Positions 12,841 to 24,449 of a stretch of 64,000 nucleotides of DNA are shown here, one piece after another (position 1 is the stretch's first letter; the number at the start of each line of letters is the position of its first letter). The DNA comes from Takakia lepidozioides (lineage: Eukaryota > Streptophyta > Takakiopsida > Takakiales > Takakiaceae). Under the pieces are notes generated by a model. The model did no database searches. It was not told the origin of the DNA and was given only the letters and a program-made list of their open reading frames with translations. Location of the stretch: NCBI GenBank assembly GCA_030704615.1, contig CM060733.1:45010001-45074000 (forward strand), read 5' to 3'. The translations under genes were made by a program, and so were the position numbers.

Positions 12841-13201
12841 TGCGTGGTTATGTCAAGTTATGCGAAGCCCGTGTAGGTATATTGGCTGAGGTGGTGAGGT
12901 CAGGTCTCACACACCTGGTGGGTATATGAGCATAGTTGACACTTCGGGGATGGGTATAATCGTGGTCAGAATATGTGCTTGCGTTGGTGGACCATATAGT
13001 GGGCGTATTTGAATTTGAGGGTTTATCGTATTTGTGCATCATTTGTAGCTTTGGTGTGCCAAAAGTAATTATACAGCTTATGGTGGAGGACATTGGATAT
13101 TTATGTCCATTTTTGGATGTGGACTTTGGTGTGGCTTATAAACGTCAGAGCTTGTTAGTTAGCTTCTTGGGTGAGAATGTTCGATAGATTGCATATTGGG
13201 C

Positions 13202-13214
13202 GGGGGGGGGGGGG
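13202..13214. repeat. Poly-G tract, 13 bases
   Basis: A run of 13 G follows the hAT remnant. The same place in block copy 2 (47287-47319) has 33 G, so the tract length changed, or was mis-sequenced, after duplication. Confidence 0.8.
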
Positions 13215-13319
13215 TTAAGCACAGGGTGCATCAGCCAAACTGGGTGAGTATGCGATATGGATGGGCTCGTCCGTGGGGGTTTTAGTAATTTATTAGCTTA
13301 TTATTAAGAAAATAGGTGG

Positions 13320-15290
13320 GTTAGATTGGTAAATGTGTGTTGACAATGTCCATGACGAACACACAAGTGACTCACGTGTATATTTTAACTAATCATGACT
13401 CAATTGCATGAACAATAATAATCTACTTTAATTTATTATTGGGCATCTAAATTAGGTGGTGAATTTGTGTAAGTTAGGTTGCACTAAGTGTGTATTTACA
13501 ATGTCTGTTAATAACGCAATGCTCAGGTGTATTAACTAATTCATTACAGGAACAATAATTTATTAGCTTATTATTAGATAAAATTAGGTGGGTTAGGTTG
13601 GTGGGTATGTGTTGACAATCTCTATTAAGAACACACAAGTGACTTAAGCGTATTACCTAATCAATTGCATGAACAACAAGAATTACTAACTTATTATTGG
13701 ACATATAAATTAGGTGGTATATGTGCAGGTTAGGTTGCACTAAAGAGTGTGTTGACAATGCCGAGGTTGGGTAGCATGTGAGCAGGCTCACGTCAGCGGC
13801 CATGAGCACAAATAAATATTCCGCATATTCCAAAAGATTCTTGAGAATATGCTATTATGAAACCCAAATGCGCTCACACGGTAAGAAATATGAAACTATT
13901 TGAAAACTCTGCTTATGCGAAAAAATTCATGAAATTAGCACAATGACCCACAAATATATATGCCAGAACTCAAAGATCAGCGCACGTAAACAATGTGGTA
14001 TTTGATAACATTGTGTTTAGAACATCCCCAATAACCACCCAAAAAATGGGTTTTGTCGGCAAAATGCAAATGGGTTTTTGCCTAGTTTCGCCAGCGAAAG
14101 GTTCGAATGATCTGACAAGTGCATGTGCATTCTGATCTTCACGTTTAAGTTATATTCAGATTCGATGTATCCCCTATTAACGCAGTAAAGTCCCTATGTC
14201 CGCCTATTATTTGTATTTCTGCTGATGTACATATTACCCCCATAACCGTTGATTCTACTCACGAGGCCATTTTTTTTGTGCTCACGTCGTTTCTCTTAAC
14301 TCAGTGCTCGCGCGATACCAACCCCCGACAATGTCTATAAAAAACACAATGCTTAAGTGTATTAACTAATTCATTACAGAAACAATAAGAATTTATTAGA
14401 CTATTATTCGGCAATTCTTGGTGGATTAGGTTGTTACACATGTGCTGACAATGTCTGTCAAGAATACACGAGTCTGGTATATTAACTAATCAATTGTGCG
14501 AACAATATGATTATATTAGCTTATTATTGGGCATATAAACTAGGTGGTCACTGTGTGCACATTAGGTTGCTAAATATGTGTTGACAATGTGTGTCAAAAA
14601 ATACAATGTGCTCAGGTGTATTAACTAATTCATTACAAGAACGACAAGACTTTACTAGCTTATTATTAGGCAAATTAGGGTGGGTTAGGTTTCTAAGTGT
14701 CTGTTGACAATGTTTGTCAAGAACGTGCTCATAAAAATACACTTAGGTATATTAACTAATTAGTTATATGAACACCAAAAAATCTACCCGTTTACTATTG
14801 GATATATTTGGGTGGTCATTGTACGTGGGTTAGGTTGCTAGGGGTGTTTACAATGTCTATCGAAACACACTCACGTATATTAATTAATCAAATAAAAAAA
14901 CTATTAATTTATTATTGGGCATATTTAGTGGGGTCAATGTGTGCAAGTTTGGTAGTAGAGTTTTTTTAAGTTACTTGATATGTGTGTTTAATAATGTCAA
15001 GTACACACTCACATGTTAATTAAGTTTTACGGAGGTTACAAATAGCTTATTATTGCGTATATTTAGTTGGTCTAATTCTAAATAATAATGATTAATGGTT
15101 TAGGATTTAACTCTAAGTGTTAAATAGTTACATGAACAACAACATATTATCATATTATCATGCATTAGATGTTATTTTGTAAAGGTCTTATAGCATTGCT
15201 AATCGTGTGTTGACAATAATTATGTCTAGAAAATATCTCCAGACAGTCATGTGTTAATTAGTTACAGAAACAACAACTAGGTTGCACAGA
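13320..15290. repeat. Degenerate tandem array, monomer about 120-145 bp, copy 1
   Basis: Recurring landmarks in the same order are TTAGGTTG, then GTTGACAATGTCTGTCAAGAACAC, then GTATTAACTAATTCATTACAGGAAC, then AATTTATTAGCTTATTATT. The TTAACTAAT landmark occurs near 13388, 13532, 13651, 14361, 14481, 14621, 14751, 14880, 15015 and 15253, giving spacings of about 119-144 bases except where a MITE intervenes and at the last interval. Monomers have diverged and no frame is conserved, so this is satellite-like DNA rather than coding repeats. Confidence 0.75.
13761..14325. mobile_element. hAT-type MITE inside the tandem array (copy a)
   Basis: A 565-bp non-coding insert interrupts a tandem monomer. 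TGACAATG precedes it (13753-13760) and CGACAATG follows it (14326-14333), so an 8-bp target duplication is present with one later change. The monomer consensus reads straight through once the insert and one repeat are removed. The ends are imperfect inverted repeats: GAGGTTGGGTAGCATG on the left and, on the other strand, GGGGTTGGTATCGCGCG on the right. An 8-bp duplication and a GGGGTTGG-type end fit a non-autonomous hAT element. It has no coding capacity. Confidence 0.7.
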
Positions 15291-15601
15291 ATGATGTGAT
15301 ATGACGTGAATATTCCAAAATATTCGAAGAATAATGATGCAAATTGACGCTAGGATGCGAAGTCATGATGTAACTTATGACATAACACTGAATCACTATT
15401 TCGTCTACAGAGAGTCATTTTGTGCAACCTTGAGTTCAACAAGATACCATTTTATTGAAAAAAATTAAAGTGATGTCAGATGATCAGTGATATGAGCAGC
15501 CTAACCGGTACCAAATTTGCTAGTGCATCCAATGAATCAATTAAAACTCTCAAAACTTGTCAACATTGACATTTTGACACGAACTATAACATCAATCATG
15601 T

Positions 15602-15609
15602 TATAAATA
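15602..15609 (+). promoter_or_regulatory. TATA box candidate for the secreted-protein gene
   Basis: TATAAATA lies about 200 bases upstream of the chosen ATG at 15810 and about 20 bases before an upstream ATG (15628). The motif is conserved in block copy 2 at about 49816. This is prediction from sequence only. Confidence 0.4.
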
Positions 15610-15809
15610 TAACTATATCTTAATTGTATGGACCCCTTTGACAATCAAATTAAGCCCTTTGGGATGGAGGGATGGAGTTAAATTTGCTTCTGCAAGAGTC
15701 ATTCTCTTCTTTCTCCTCCCACTACAAGCACAGGAGTGTAATATTGAATCTAAGTAGTAATTCGAATATATCAACTCACTTTCTTCTTTTCCGTGTATGT
15801 GTATTTACA

Positions 15810-17186
15810 ATGACGAGAAGACAAGGTTTTTTTGCCATACCACAACTTGGAAAGAATATATTATTGTTCACTTTTGTTCTACCAATCATCATTATTGGAT
15901 GTCTCTCCCTATTATCTGCAGCGTCTGATGATTACCAGGCACACTTGCATAATTATTTGGATGACCCCATTACATTTACTTGCGAATATGATGATCCTAC
16001 TCATACGACTTGGTCATTTGTAAGAACTCTCCATCTGATTCATGAATATTGCCTCATAATATTGAAAAGTTCTCTAACAAGTTGTACATGATTACATTTA
16101 GGCCAATTCATTGTTATCTTTGCATAATAATGCATTCTCTATTTCAACCCTTAAGTGCCCATTTAGCCTGTTTTGGGTCTTTGTTTTTCTGGTATGGTTT
16201 TCTCATATTTCAATCAATTGATCCAAATTTTGAGCTGCTGATGCCATGGAATCCAATACGTGATTTGTAGGATTTTTTTTTATTAGCGTTTTAATTTTTC
16301 CAATCAAAGAAAGGGAAGTTTGGTTTGTGGTGTGAGAACATCCTACCAAAGATGAATTAGGAGTAGATTCAGCTAATTTGGAAATCATCTCATCACCCAA
16401 ATCTTCAAAATAAGAAATCCCATTTGTAATTTTGGTGTGCGCCCAAAAATGGGCCGCCCGCTTGCAACGGTGGATTTTTCTCAATTTTCACCTGAATGCC
16501 TTATAGATTGGCAGATCCCTTTAGCAGGTATATATGCACATAATGTGCAGTCAAAATTTTGAAATTGTGTTTTTTCCATAAAATGAGAATGCTTTTTCAG
16601 CTTAGGGATTGGGTTTTTGAAAGAAAAAAAATGGCTACTGGGCGCTTAAGGGTTAACCTTGACGGAGGCTAGAGTTGATGAACTACCACATCTTCATGAT
16701 GTACAATTTTTTACTTTATATGGTTTATTATTATTATTATTATCATTTTCTCCCAAACATATTTTCTAATTCATTTTGGATCACTATGTTTTTTTCCCCT
16801 CTTTTAAGAACACAAATCAAAATTTCAAGTGTGTGATACATAGTAAGTTAGATATTATAAACCCCGTAACTTGTAGCTCTTATAGAGCTCTTGTACAAGC
16901 AAAATTACAGCTTCACTGCATCTCCTAATGATGACTTCAATCTTGAGCATTGCAGACTTTAGTTCCACGTACAGCATCTGATATCGTTATTAGGTGGGGG
17001 ACTTCGATGATGTTGATTTGTACGGGTACATATACCAATTCGGCAGGGAATACTTACACTCACAGATGGCAAGTCGCTGCAAACTGGTACCGAGGAGAAT
17101 CAATTACTTGGAAAATCTTTCAAAGTGGTGCTTGTATGTTTCATGATGATGACACACAACGTTGTCGACTAAATTGGATTTGGTAG
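15810..17186 (+). CDS. Small secreted or membrane-anchored Cys-containing protein, two exons, unknown function (intact copy)
   Basis: Exon 1 (15810-16019) joins exon 2 (16956-17186) through a 936-base intron with GTAAGA donor and TTGCAG acceptor, phase 0, giving 146 residues. Residues ~16-38 are strongly hydrophobic (ILLFTFVLPIIIIGCLSLL) after a short basic start, so they form a signal peptide or anchor. The rest is polar with Cys in FTCEYDD, LICTGTY, GACMF and QRCRLNW, and ends LNWIW. Met-15810 is chosen because the upstream ATG at 15628 is out of frame here, owing to an 8-base repeat in the leader. The spacing of ITFTCEYDD, LIC and late Cys/Trp faintly recalls plant S1/SPH secreted proteins, but I do not assign it. 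It is the one apparently complete cellular gene in the window. The copy at 50.0-51.5 kb is broken. Confidence 0.6.
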
Positions 17187-17923
17187 TGAACCATGTGATA
17201 TCTAGATTCAGATGTGAAAAATAGAGTGATGGTGGTCTTGTTGAAAAACAAATATGGATGAATTAGAAGGTACAGCCATGAAGCACAAGAAATGTTATAT
17301 ATGATCATCTACAGATTATTACTTTCACTCAAGTGGGGATGGGGCTCGAGGTGCATGTAACCATGTCTGACTAGTGGTAGCACATAATGCGAGGCATGCA
17401 CTTAGAGCAATTTTTAGTAACTCACTTTTATCAAAATCCGGACTTTCAAGAAGTCTGGATTTAATGAAATACGAAGCTAATACGAAGTTAATATGGAGAT
17501 AAAAATTTAAAATGAATGTAATTGAGTATATTTTTATTATATGATAATCATCATTATCATATAACATTAATTATTAAAAACATGTATCCATTTTTATATT
17601 CAATTTTCACTTTGACTGGGAATTCGAGCTCATTCATATTTATGTTTGTAGAAAAGAAGGTAATATGTTTAATCTTTGAACACTTAGAGCATTGATGTAA
17701 CATTCCGTCCACACAATCTTATGATAAGTATCCCAAAGTACAAAATGATGTCTTTGAATCACAAAAGATGTCGAAAAATGAAGCCATATTTGGTACTCAC
17801 ACATTAATATGTCTTGTACCATGTACTGATACATACATATGAATATCATCTTATCAAAATAGAAAATATATTTCAACATAAGGATGACTTGGACCATACT
17901 GTACTAGATTTCTTTTGTTTATA
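17187..17923. other. Non-coding 3' flank of the secreted-protein gene
   Basis: AT-rich sequence shared with block copy 2 (51471-52250) with small indels. No domain or RNA gene is visible. Confidence 0.5.
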
Positions 17924-19160
17924 CTACAAGACAATGTTTGGGAGTAACTTGCTACCAAGATTCGTAAGATGCTGAGTTAGATTGTCCTTGCAATACGGTT
18001 CATTTGCAAGATGATTATTATGCAAAAGAGGCATAACTTTATGTCGTCGTCTACTTATAGTACCTTGGTTCGATGTACACTTGCCAATGTGAAGATGACT
18101 AAGAAGAATCAGATTGTTATAATGAGTCCCGATGCCAGTAGAGATGGTTCTATTCTTGCTATGGTGGAACATAGTATCATCCGAATTAACACTAGCAACC
18201 ACACTGCGTGAAATTGAAGATCCAGATGTGTAGATGTGCGGGATTCCGACATCCACAATCCAATTGAGGTCTTCTTTTGTCACATGATGCTTCGCAATTC
18301 TTCCTCATGATCCATTGAACACAAAAATATATATGAGACACTAAGTCCTCCAAATCAAATTCGAAGTACCATGAAGCCATGAATGAAAAATTATATAAGA
18401 ATTAACGAAAATTTAAATTTAAAAAAATTATCATGATCACCAAAGAAAATTTGTGTACCAAGATAGTTAGGTTGAAGAAGACGATCCCAACCGCATGCGC
18501 GTTTCTCCTACTACAACAGATGAGAATTAGTATACAAACATCTATCCGGCTTTCCACATTCTGGAGAGACATCATTTTGGGCGCCTGACCAAATATCGAT
18601 GTAAAAATTCGCCATCAACAACTTCAAAAAATTGATTACACTTGGACGAGGAATTACAAATGGTGTTTCTGACACTTGAAGTTTAATGCGATATTTAGGT
18701 CTCACCATAGAAGTTGAGTTTGCGTTTCCTGCATCACAAGATTTGCAAACGACAACCTAGGCTGTTGACTAAATTGAGATTGCTTAGTGGGACTGGATTT
18801 TGGGGATCTTTGTAATATTTGAGGAGCAACATACATCATGTGTTGGGGTGGTAAATTTGCTGGATGCACATGATTATACTGATCACGATATGACACTCTC
18901 TGACCCCGTAGATTTTGGTCAACTTGCCATTGGGTTGTAGGTTTTGGCCTATCGATGTTTCTTTCTCGGCAACGTTCCAAATGATAACCTACTATTCCAA
19001 CAATGAAGACATGTGACATATTTCCAACAATCTCCTGTTTTGTGACTGGACCGGGGTATTTGCAGGATTGGGTGTCTCTATTTTTGCATAACATGGCAGT
19101 TTCTGCAGTGACCTCCCTCCATGGTTTTACCCATATTTGTCCAATAACTCTATATTTCAT
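17924..19160 (-). pseudogene. Retroelement-like gag/protease remnant (tentative)
   Basis: Minus-strand frames at 19160-18702, 18708-18511, 18380-18192 and 18283-17924 run in one direction. The first contains a zinc-knuckle-like end (VGYHLERC), preceded in the next frame by C-x-x-C (CLHC). That would give the CCHC pattern if one frameshift separates the halves. Gln/Pro-rich sequence follows. The last frame starts LNWIVDVG, which resembles the active-site region of a copia-type aspartic protease with Ser replaced by Val. Only the last part is kept in block copy 2. The assignment is weak and no catalytic region is demonstrable. Confidence 0.3.
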
Positions 19161-19780
19161 CTAAATTTATATCATGTAGGGTTTCTAACTACAGTAGGTA
19201 TGTGTATCAATTGTTAGAATCTTGCAAAAACAATCATGTATTAGGGAGCCATGGACTTTAAAAGTTGATTATTGTGGAGTATAGATATTACACATAAAAT
19301 CTTATGGATTGAAAAAATATAATGTACAATCATACAAGCTCAAAGGAAAACACACTAGGGGTGCCATTTTTAAATCCAACCCAAATCCACTTTTATATGG
19401 ACTAGTTATCTTAGGAATTGAGAGCTATGTACTCTTTTGCACCTAAAAACAGGTTGATTTGCTCTAGTCCATAACATCTTATGTTTTGGGTTTGTGAGGT
19501 GTCGTCTTTTACTAAAAATGCATACAAACCTATAATCTAGCCTGAGGTACCAGGTGGTATATGGACAAGTGGTTGTAAACTCTAGATTTTGACGTCTAAA
19601 TATATTTTTAAATTAAAAATCAAATATTTAGTAAAGAATGTTTTCAATATTTGAGGAGGGACTCTTTACTAAAAATGTTGTGTATACTATTATCTATTTT
19701 TTAAAGAACAACTGAATGCAATAGACTCAAAAAATTTATTTTTTTCCATGGACTTCCAATGGACTTAACATGCGTCAAAG
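19161..19780. other. AT-rich, nothing recognised
   Basis: No open frame or repeat stands out. This is copy-1-only DNA between the gag-like remnant and the candidate LTR. Confidence 0.5.
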
Positions 19781-20389
19781 ACGAGAACATGACTGAACAC
19801 AAACAAGAGATCCAACTAGAGGTACAAGACTAGACAAGAACAAGGTCGGCTTGGCCGAATGCATGATAGGTAAACAGAAATCAAGATGATCTTTAAAACA
19901 AGGGACAAGAGTACAAGATACTATAACTCGACTTAAATACTAGAATGATGGGAACTGGACTAGAATGCCAGATACTGGAAACTGGGCTAGAGTACTAGAA
20001 GCTCTGGGTACTGGGACTGAGAATAAAAGTAGCTTCAACTTGTGTTGGCGAGACTGAGGAGTGTCCAGTCTCGCCTTCTATATATACTAGTTACTAGGAA
20101 GTTCTCTAAGAAGCTTCCCCGATATAGGTTTTTTGATGGAGAAGTTTCCTTAAATAAAAGAAGTATCTTGATAGAGAAGTTTACTCCAAAAGAATCGTCC
20201 TAAGCAGTTTCCCAAGTTACTCTCGGTAATTTGGTAAACTTGCGGTAACTTAGCAAGTAATGATAAATTATGATAAATCATGGTAGATCATAATAAATCA
20301 CGGTAAATTATGGTAATTTTTGGTAATATGCTTGGTAACTTCTGGTATTTACTCATGATAAATTCATCTGGGCTATGTCCGTAACATCA
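19781..20389 (-). mobile_element. Candidate 3' LTR of the minus-strand gypsy element
   Basis: On the minus strand a purine tract, TAGAGGAGGG (20400-20391), is followed at once by TGATGTTACGGACATAGCCC. That is the arrangement of a polypurine tract and LTR start in gypsy elements. The tract lies 3' of the pol frames at 21.05-23.48 kb. Within the LTR a TATATATA box (about 20083) precedes GC-richer sequence. Repeated GGTAAATTATGGTAA-like motifs lie at 20260-20330 (plus strand). The outer end is uncertain, and no second LTR is visible because the element is truncated at its reverse transcriptase. Confidence 0.5.
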
Positions 20390-20400
20390 CCCCTCCTCTA

Positions 20401-21049
20401 GCGCCGAGTTTCTTGAGGAGCGGTAAAATCTTGGACTTACTTAGAGTTGGAGAAAATCCAAAATCCTGCGAATAATACTTGCCAAGTATTCGGCTCTTCG
20501 TTCTTGACTTAAATGATTTATAGGTACCTACAACCATCGATAGTGTCCAACACCGTCAACTTGGGACTACGCAGTGATTTGAACATTCTGATTTTTAAAG
20601 CTGCCTTCAAACATGATTTCGTTTTCCTATGGGTTTAAAGCCTCAACCTCCAACAAGATTATCAGACTTCGAGTCGGCTCCATTTGCCATCGTACGGGGT
20701 CCAGACGAGGAAATACACGTTCTTGGTGGCCCATCGTCTCGAGGGCGTCGACGTGATGTTAAATGTTGTGAGAGTCAGAACGGTTGGTCTGATAATTGGA
20801 TAAGCGACAACTTCACTGTATCTTCTTCTTGTAACTTTATGTTGCTAATACAATATGTAAGAATGCTGGAAGTGTAGCTATATATATTGATGTGTGGTGC
20901 TCATCCTTCCTTAGCGTGTATCAGGTGCACTGAATATGAAGTCTTTACCTTGAAGCTCACTTGGCTGACAGCATCGTTGTGATGTTTTATTGACGTGTAG
21001 CTCGGGGCTTACCTGGATATCGTTGATGACACTCTTGGACTTTGTCAGA
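20401..21049. other. Gypsy 3' untranslated region, non-coding
   Basis: This is the sequence between the end of the pol frames and the polypurine tract. A short plus-strand frame at 20629-20877 has no recognisable content and I treat it as chance. Confidence 0.45.
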
Positions 21050-23480
21050 TGCATTTGCAAGGTTCCCACGTTCGTTCTCTGATGTTGTAGTATTTCTAAT
21101 GTACGAAATACTCAAGACGTTTATATTTGATGTAAGAGTCTAGGACTTCGTCGACTTCATACTCGATTTCATGATTGACTTCAATTGGTGGAGGTGGTAT
21201 AGAAACTCGTCCGGGGATACTTGAGTGACGATACAACTCTAATAATGAGACATAGAAGACTGGGTGGATGCGCATACTTTGTGGAAGTTCAAGCCAAAAA
21301 CTAACCGGATTTATTTGTCGAATAATTTTGAATGGTCCCAGACGTTGATAATCCAACTTCCTTGATGGTCGCGAGGTTTGTATGTCCCGTCGAAGAAGCC
21401 ATACACGATCTCCGACCTTGAACTGGGGTTGAAGTTGGCCCTGTTGATCTGTATACTCCTTGTATTGTTTTTGAAATGTAAGCTCCTTGTGAATCGTAGT
21501 AAGGCGAGTAGCAAGGTTTTCTGTGGCAGGGCTTCCAACAGTCTTCATGTGGAAATGATTTGCTCGAGGATGATGACCATAATTGGAGAAAAATGAAGTT
21601 TGCTTGGTCAAAGAATGTATAATGTTGTTGTAGACAAACTCAATTAATGACAAAAGGTCCGTCCGATTATCCTGGTGATAATTTATCGTACAACAAAGAT
21701 ACTGTTCCAAAATCTGGTTTACGCGTTCGGTTTGACCATCAGTCTGTAGATGATTAATTGTAGAGAGGTTGATCTTAGCTTCCAATATATGAAATAATCC
21801 CCTCCAGAAATTTGATATGAATTGTGGTCGATCAGATACGATGTCATTGAGGAGTCCATGAATGCGGTAGATATTGTTGAGGAAGAGTCTTGCAGTTTCC
21901 TCGTCTGTAACCGTCTTATTACATAAAATGAAATGTGTCATCTTCGTAAACGATCCACAATAACAAGGATTGAATCGGTGGTCTTGGAAATTGGAAGGTC
22001 CATTATAAAGTCCATAGACATAGGGTCAATGCATGCTAGATTGGCTCAAAAAGTATTGTCCACTTAGTGAAATTTTGCCAGTATACCAACTTTGCGCTAC
22101 GGACACTTGCAACCCTTATATTTTTATACCATCATATATATACTTTCTGGAAAGAAGAGAATGTAGAGAATCTCTTTCACAAATTGAGATAGGTTGTACC
22201 ATGTATGAATTTTGTATACTTCAATGCAAAGTTGTAGCGATGTTCGCCCCATGCATATGAGACCTTCAAATTTAGGTCAAATTTACAAATTTGGTCTGTT
22301 GAGCTTGAAACTTGGTATAGTATTAGATCGCTTACCTACAAAACCAGTGTAAAATTTTCAGAACCATCTAATGTGTATTCTAGGAATTATGGCTGCTCGA
22401 TTTTGAAATTTTCACTAAAAAAAAAAAGCCAAAATGGACACGATACTTTAGTTGATGAATACATACTCAAATTCAATAATTTCAAGTGCATAAGGTGTAG
22501 CATATTCTAAAGCATATGTTTAAGACCTCAAAAGTATAAAAATGTATAAAAAAAAAAAAGAAATAGTTAAAATAAAAATAAAAGTGAGCAAAAAGTATGC
22601 AAAAAAATGTACAAAAATTTCGCGAAATGATATCACTTTAGCGTGCATTGACCCTACAGACGACCATGGACCTTTGGGAATGGGCAATGGTTGAAGAAGA
22701 CCGTAAGGTCGATGTTGTGATTTTTTCGCTCTAGCACACGTGTCGCAAGATTTTATAAATTTTTTCACGAGTTTCCACATCTGCGGCCACTATAGTCCCT
22801 GGATATCAATTCCATTGTTTTGTTGAAGCCGAAATGTCCTACAGCCGGAAGATCATGACCTGTTTGAAGAATTTGAAGTCGTATAGGTCCTGGAGGTACA
22901 TAGAGAAGTCCCTTGAAGTAAAGTAAGCCATATTTGAATTCGAAATCGGTTGTAACATGTGGGTGGTCTTGAGGTTGATTTAGTTGACTTCGTAGTATTT
23001 TAGCAAATTGGTCGTTCTTCAGTGCTTTCTGAATCTCTTTTATGATCTCTACATCGTCATAGGTGGACATGAATAGCATATTCACTTAGAGATTTGCTAG
23101 TTTCAAGATGATGGATTTCTGTTGGTCAAAAACTACGTCCATTTCTTATAGCGCAAGATATGATCGTCGAGAAAGAGCATTTGGTTTTCCTTGAACATAT
23201 CCGGGACGGTAGGTAATAACAAAATAATAACGAAGTTGGTTTAATTCACTCGATAATGGTTTGTATTTTCTTCTGATCCATAAAGACGTCTTTATTGGAA
23301 ATAATGTAGCCCAGAAATTCGATCTCAAATTGATGGAAAAGACATTTTTCCAACTTGGCATTAATTTTCCTTATCTTAATTTATCAATGACAAGATGTAC
23401 ATGGCGGCCATGTTCTTCTTCATTCTGTAAAAATATTAAGATGTCGTCCAAATAGATGACTATTCTGTATGTATTGCCCA
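21050..23480 (-). pseudogene. Ty3/gypsy chromovirus pol remnant: reverse transcriptase end, integrase, chromodomain
   Basis: Minus strand, from 23480 downward. The reverse transcriptase catalytic box ([10 protein letters not shown]) is near 23450 and nothing lies upstream of it, so the element is cut inside RT. RNase H is mostly deleted (present in block copy 2). The integrase zinc finger follows (HDLPAVGHFGFNKT near 22840, [10 protein letters not shown] near 22740), then the integrase core with SDRPQF and LQTDGQTERVNQ. The LRRDIQ..LGPFKI region follows, then a C-terminal chromodomain (YEVDEVLDSYIKYKRLEYF, then RERTWEPCKCI). The chromodomain is interrupted by TAG at 21096-21098, where the conserved Trp of the KWKGY motif would be. 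A 632-bp MITE splits the integrase. Integrase joins DNA into the genome, and chromodomains steer gypsy elements to heterochromatin. This copy is dead. Confidence 0.88.
22023..22654. mobile_element. MITE nested in gypsy integrase, TA-flanked with 16-bp inverted ends
   Basis: The left end is TA plus GGGTCAATGCATGCTA (22021-22038). The right end, read on the other strand, is TA plus GGGTCAATGCACGCTA (22656-22639). The ends match at 15 of 16 bases and are flanked by TA on both sides, as expected of a Tc1/mariner-type (Stowaway-like) MITE. The surrounding integrase frame (PWSSV before, MDFIMDLP after) resumes across it. The 632-bp interior is AT-rich with no transposase frame. It is the youngest event in this gypsy copy, since it interrupts otherwise continuous pol. 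Confidence 0.75.
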
Positions 23481-23660
23481 CTACTGCAGTGACACTTCTG
23501 CAATGGCACCATTCTGTGTTGTTCATATAATGAATTAATCAATGCACCTGAGCATTGTGTTTTTGACATAAGAACACAATGGTTGTTTGGCTCTTCGGCT
23601 CTTGGCTACACCGAGACATATCGTCACAATGAGACACATTGTCAAACCGAGAAACCAATA

Positions 23661-23690
23661 CCCCCCCCCCCCACCCACCCACCCACCCAA
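23661..23690. repeat. C run and ACCC microsatellite
   Basis: About twelve C are followed by several ACCC units. The matching place in block copy 2 (around 53910-53935) has a much shorter version, so this is length-unstable sequence. Confidence 0.75.
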
Positions 23691-24449
23691 ACCCCCCACA
23701 CCGACCCGCTTTACCAGCCGGGACTCAAGAATCACCAAAAAAAAATTATTTGATCCAAGATCCCTTTAAAATATCATACCATTAGATAATCCCACTTTTC
23801 TTTATCTGTTGGTCCAAAGTCCGCCCTGGCCACGTGCGTGGCGCCACAGGCCGAGACAGGGGGCGGCGGCCGGACCAGCGGTTCGTGTCCAGCGGTCAAT
23901 TAATTGCTAAGGGTTCTCTCCCCAGCTCGCGTGGCTGGGCTATACCGCATGCAAACAAGCTCAGGAAGTTTTCATTTTCACCAGATAATTTCCACACCTG
24001 CCTATCGCGTTATCAAATGGTTTGTGACTTAGAGGCTGTAGTGCCCTATCAGCCATGTTTGTTGCCAATAACGCGACAGACAAGCAGATCTAATAACGCG
24101 ACAAACATGGTTTTTCCACCTCAGAGTTGTCCCTCTGCAGTGGACCAATTTAGTGAGACCCCAGCAAGCAGTGCTTGCCAGTTTGAACAACTTTCTGAAT
24201 ATGTGCATCCCAATTGCAATTGGAGGACCAGAATGTCATGACAGACGTTAGCCTGTAGCCCCCAAAGAGCAACGTATCTCCTCGCGCAATCAACTCCTGG
24301 ATTGGAAGGAGTCTCCCCTATGCATGCAAAGTCATCCGCAAACATAGGGGCTGGTATGGTGGCATCACCCACCCTTAATCCAATCCCTCACTGGATAGTC
24401 TGGCTCAGAGTGAAGGTAATGATCCACACAACCCCTGTTTTGCCGAAAG

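Noticed and set aside
13320-15290. CRISPR-like or telomere-like array (recurring TTAGGTTG/TTAGGTGG words)
   Set aside because: The repeats are long diverged tandem monomers without uniform spacers, and the TTAGG words occur once per monomer, not as contiguous telomere repeats.
15810-17186. Assignment of the secreted protein to the plant S1/SPH self-incompatibility family
   Set aside because: Only a loose Cys/Trp pattern is shared, and to my knowledge SPH genes usually lack introns; I left the family open.
24121-24372. Minus-strand MFADDFACIG resembling a LINE RT FADD box
   Set aside because: Neither flank has any other RT motif, so a four-residue match is not enough.
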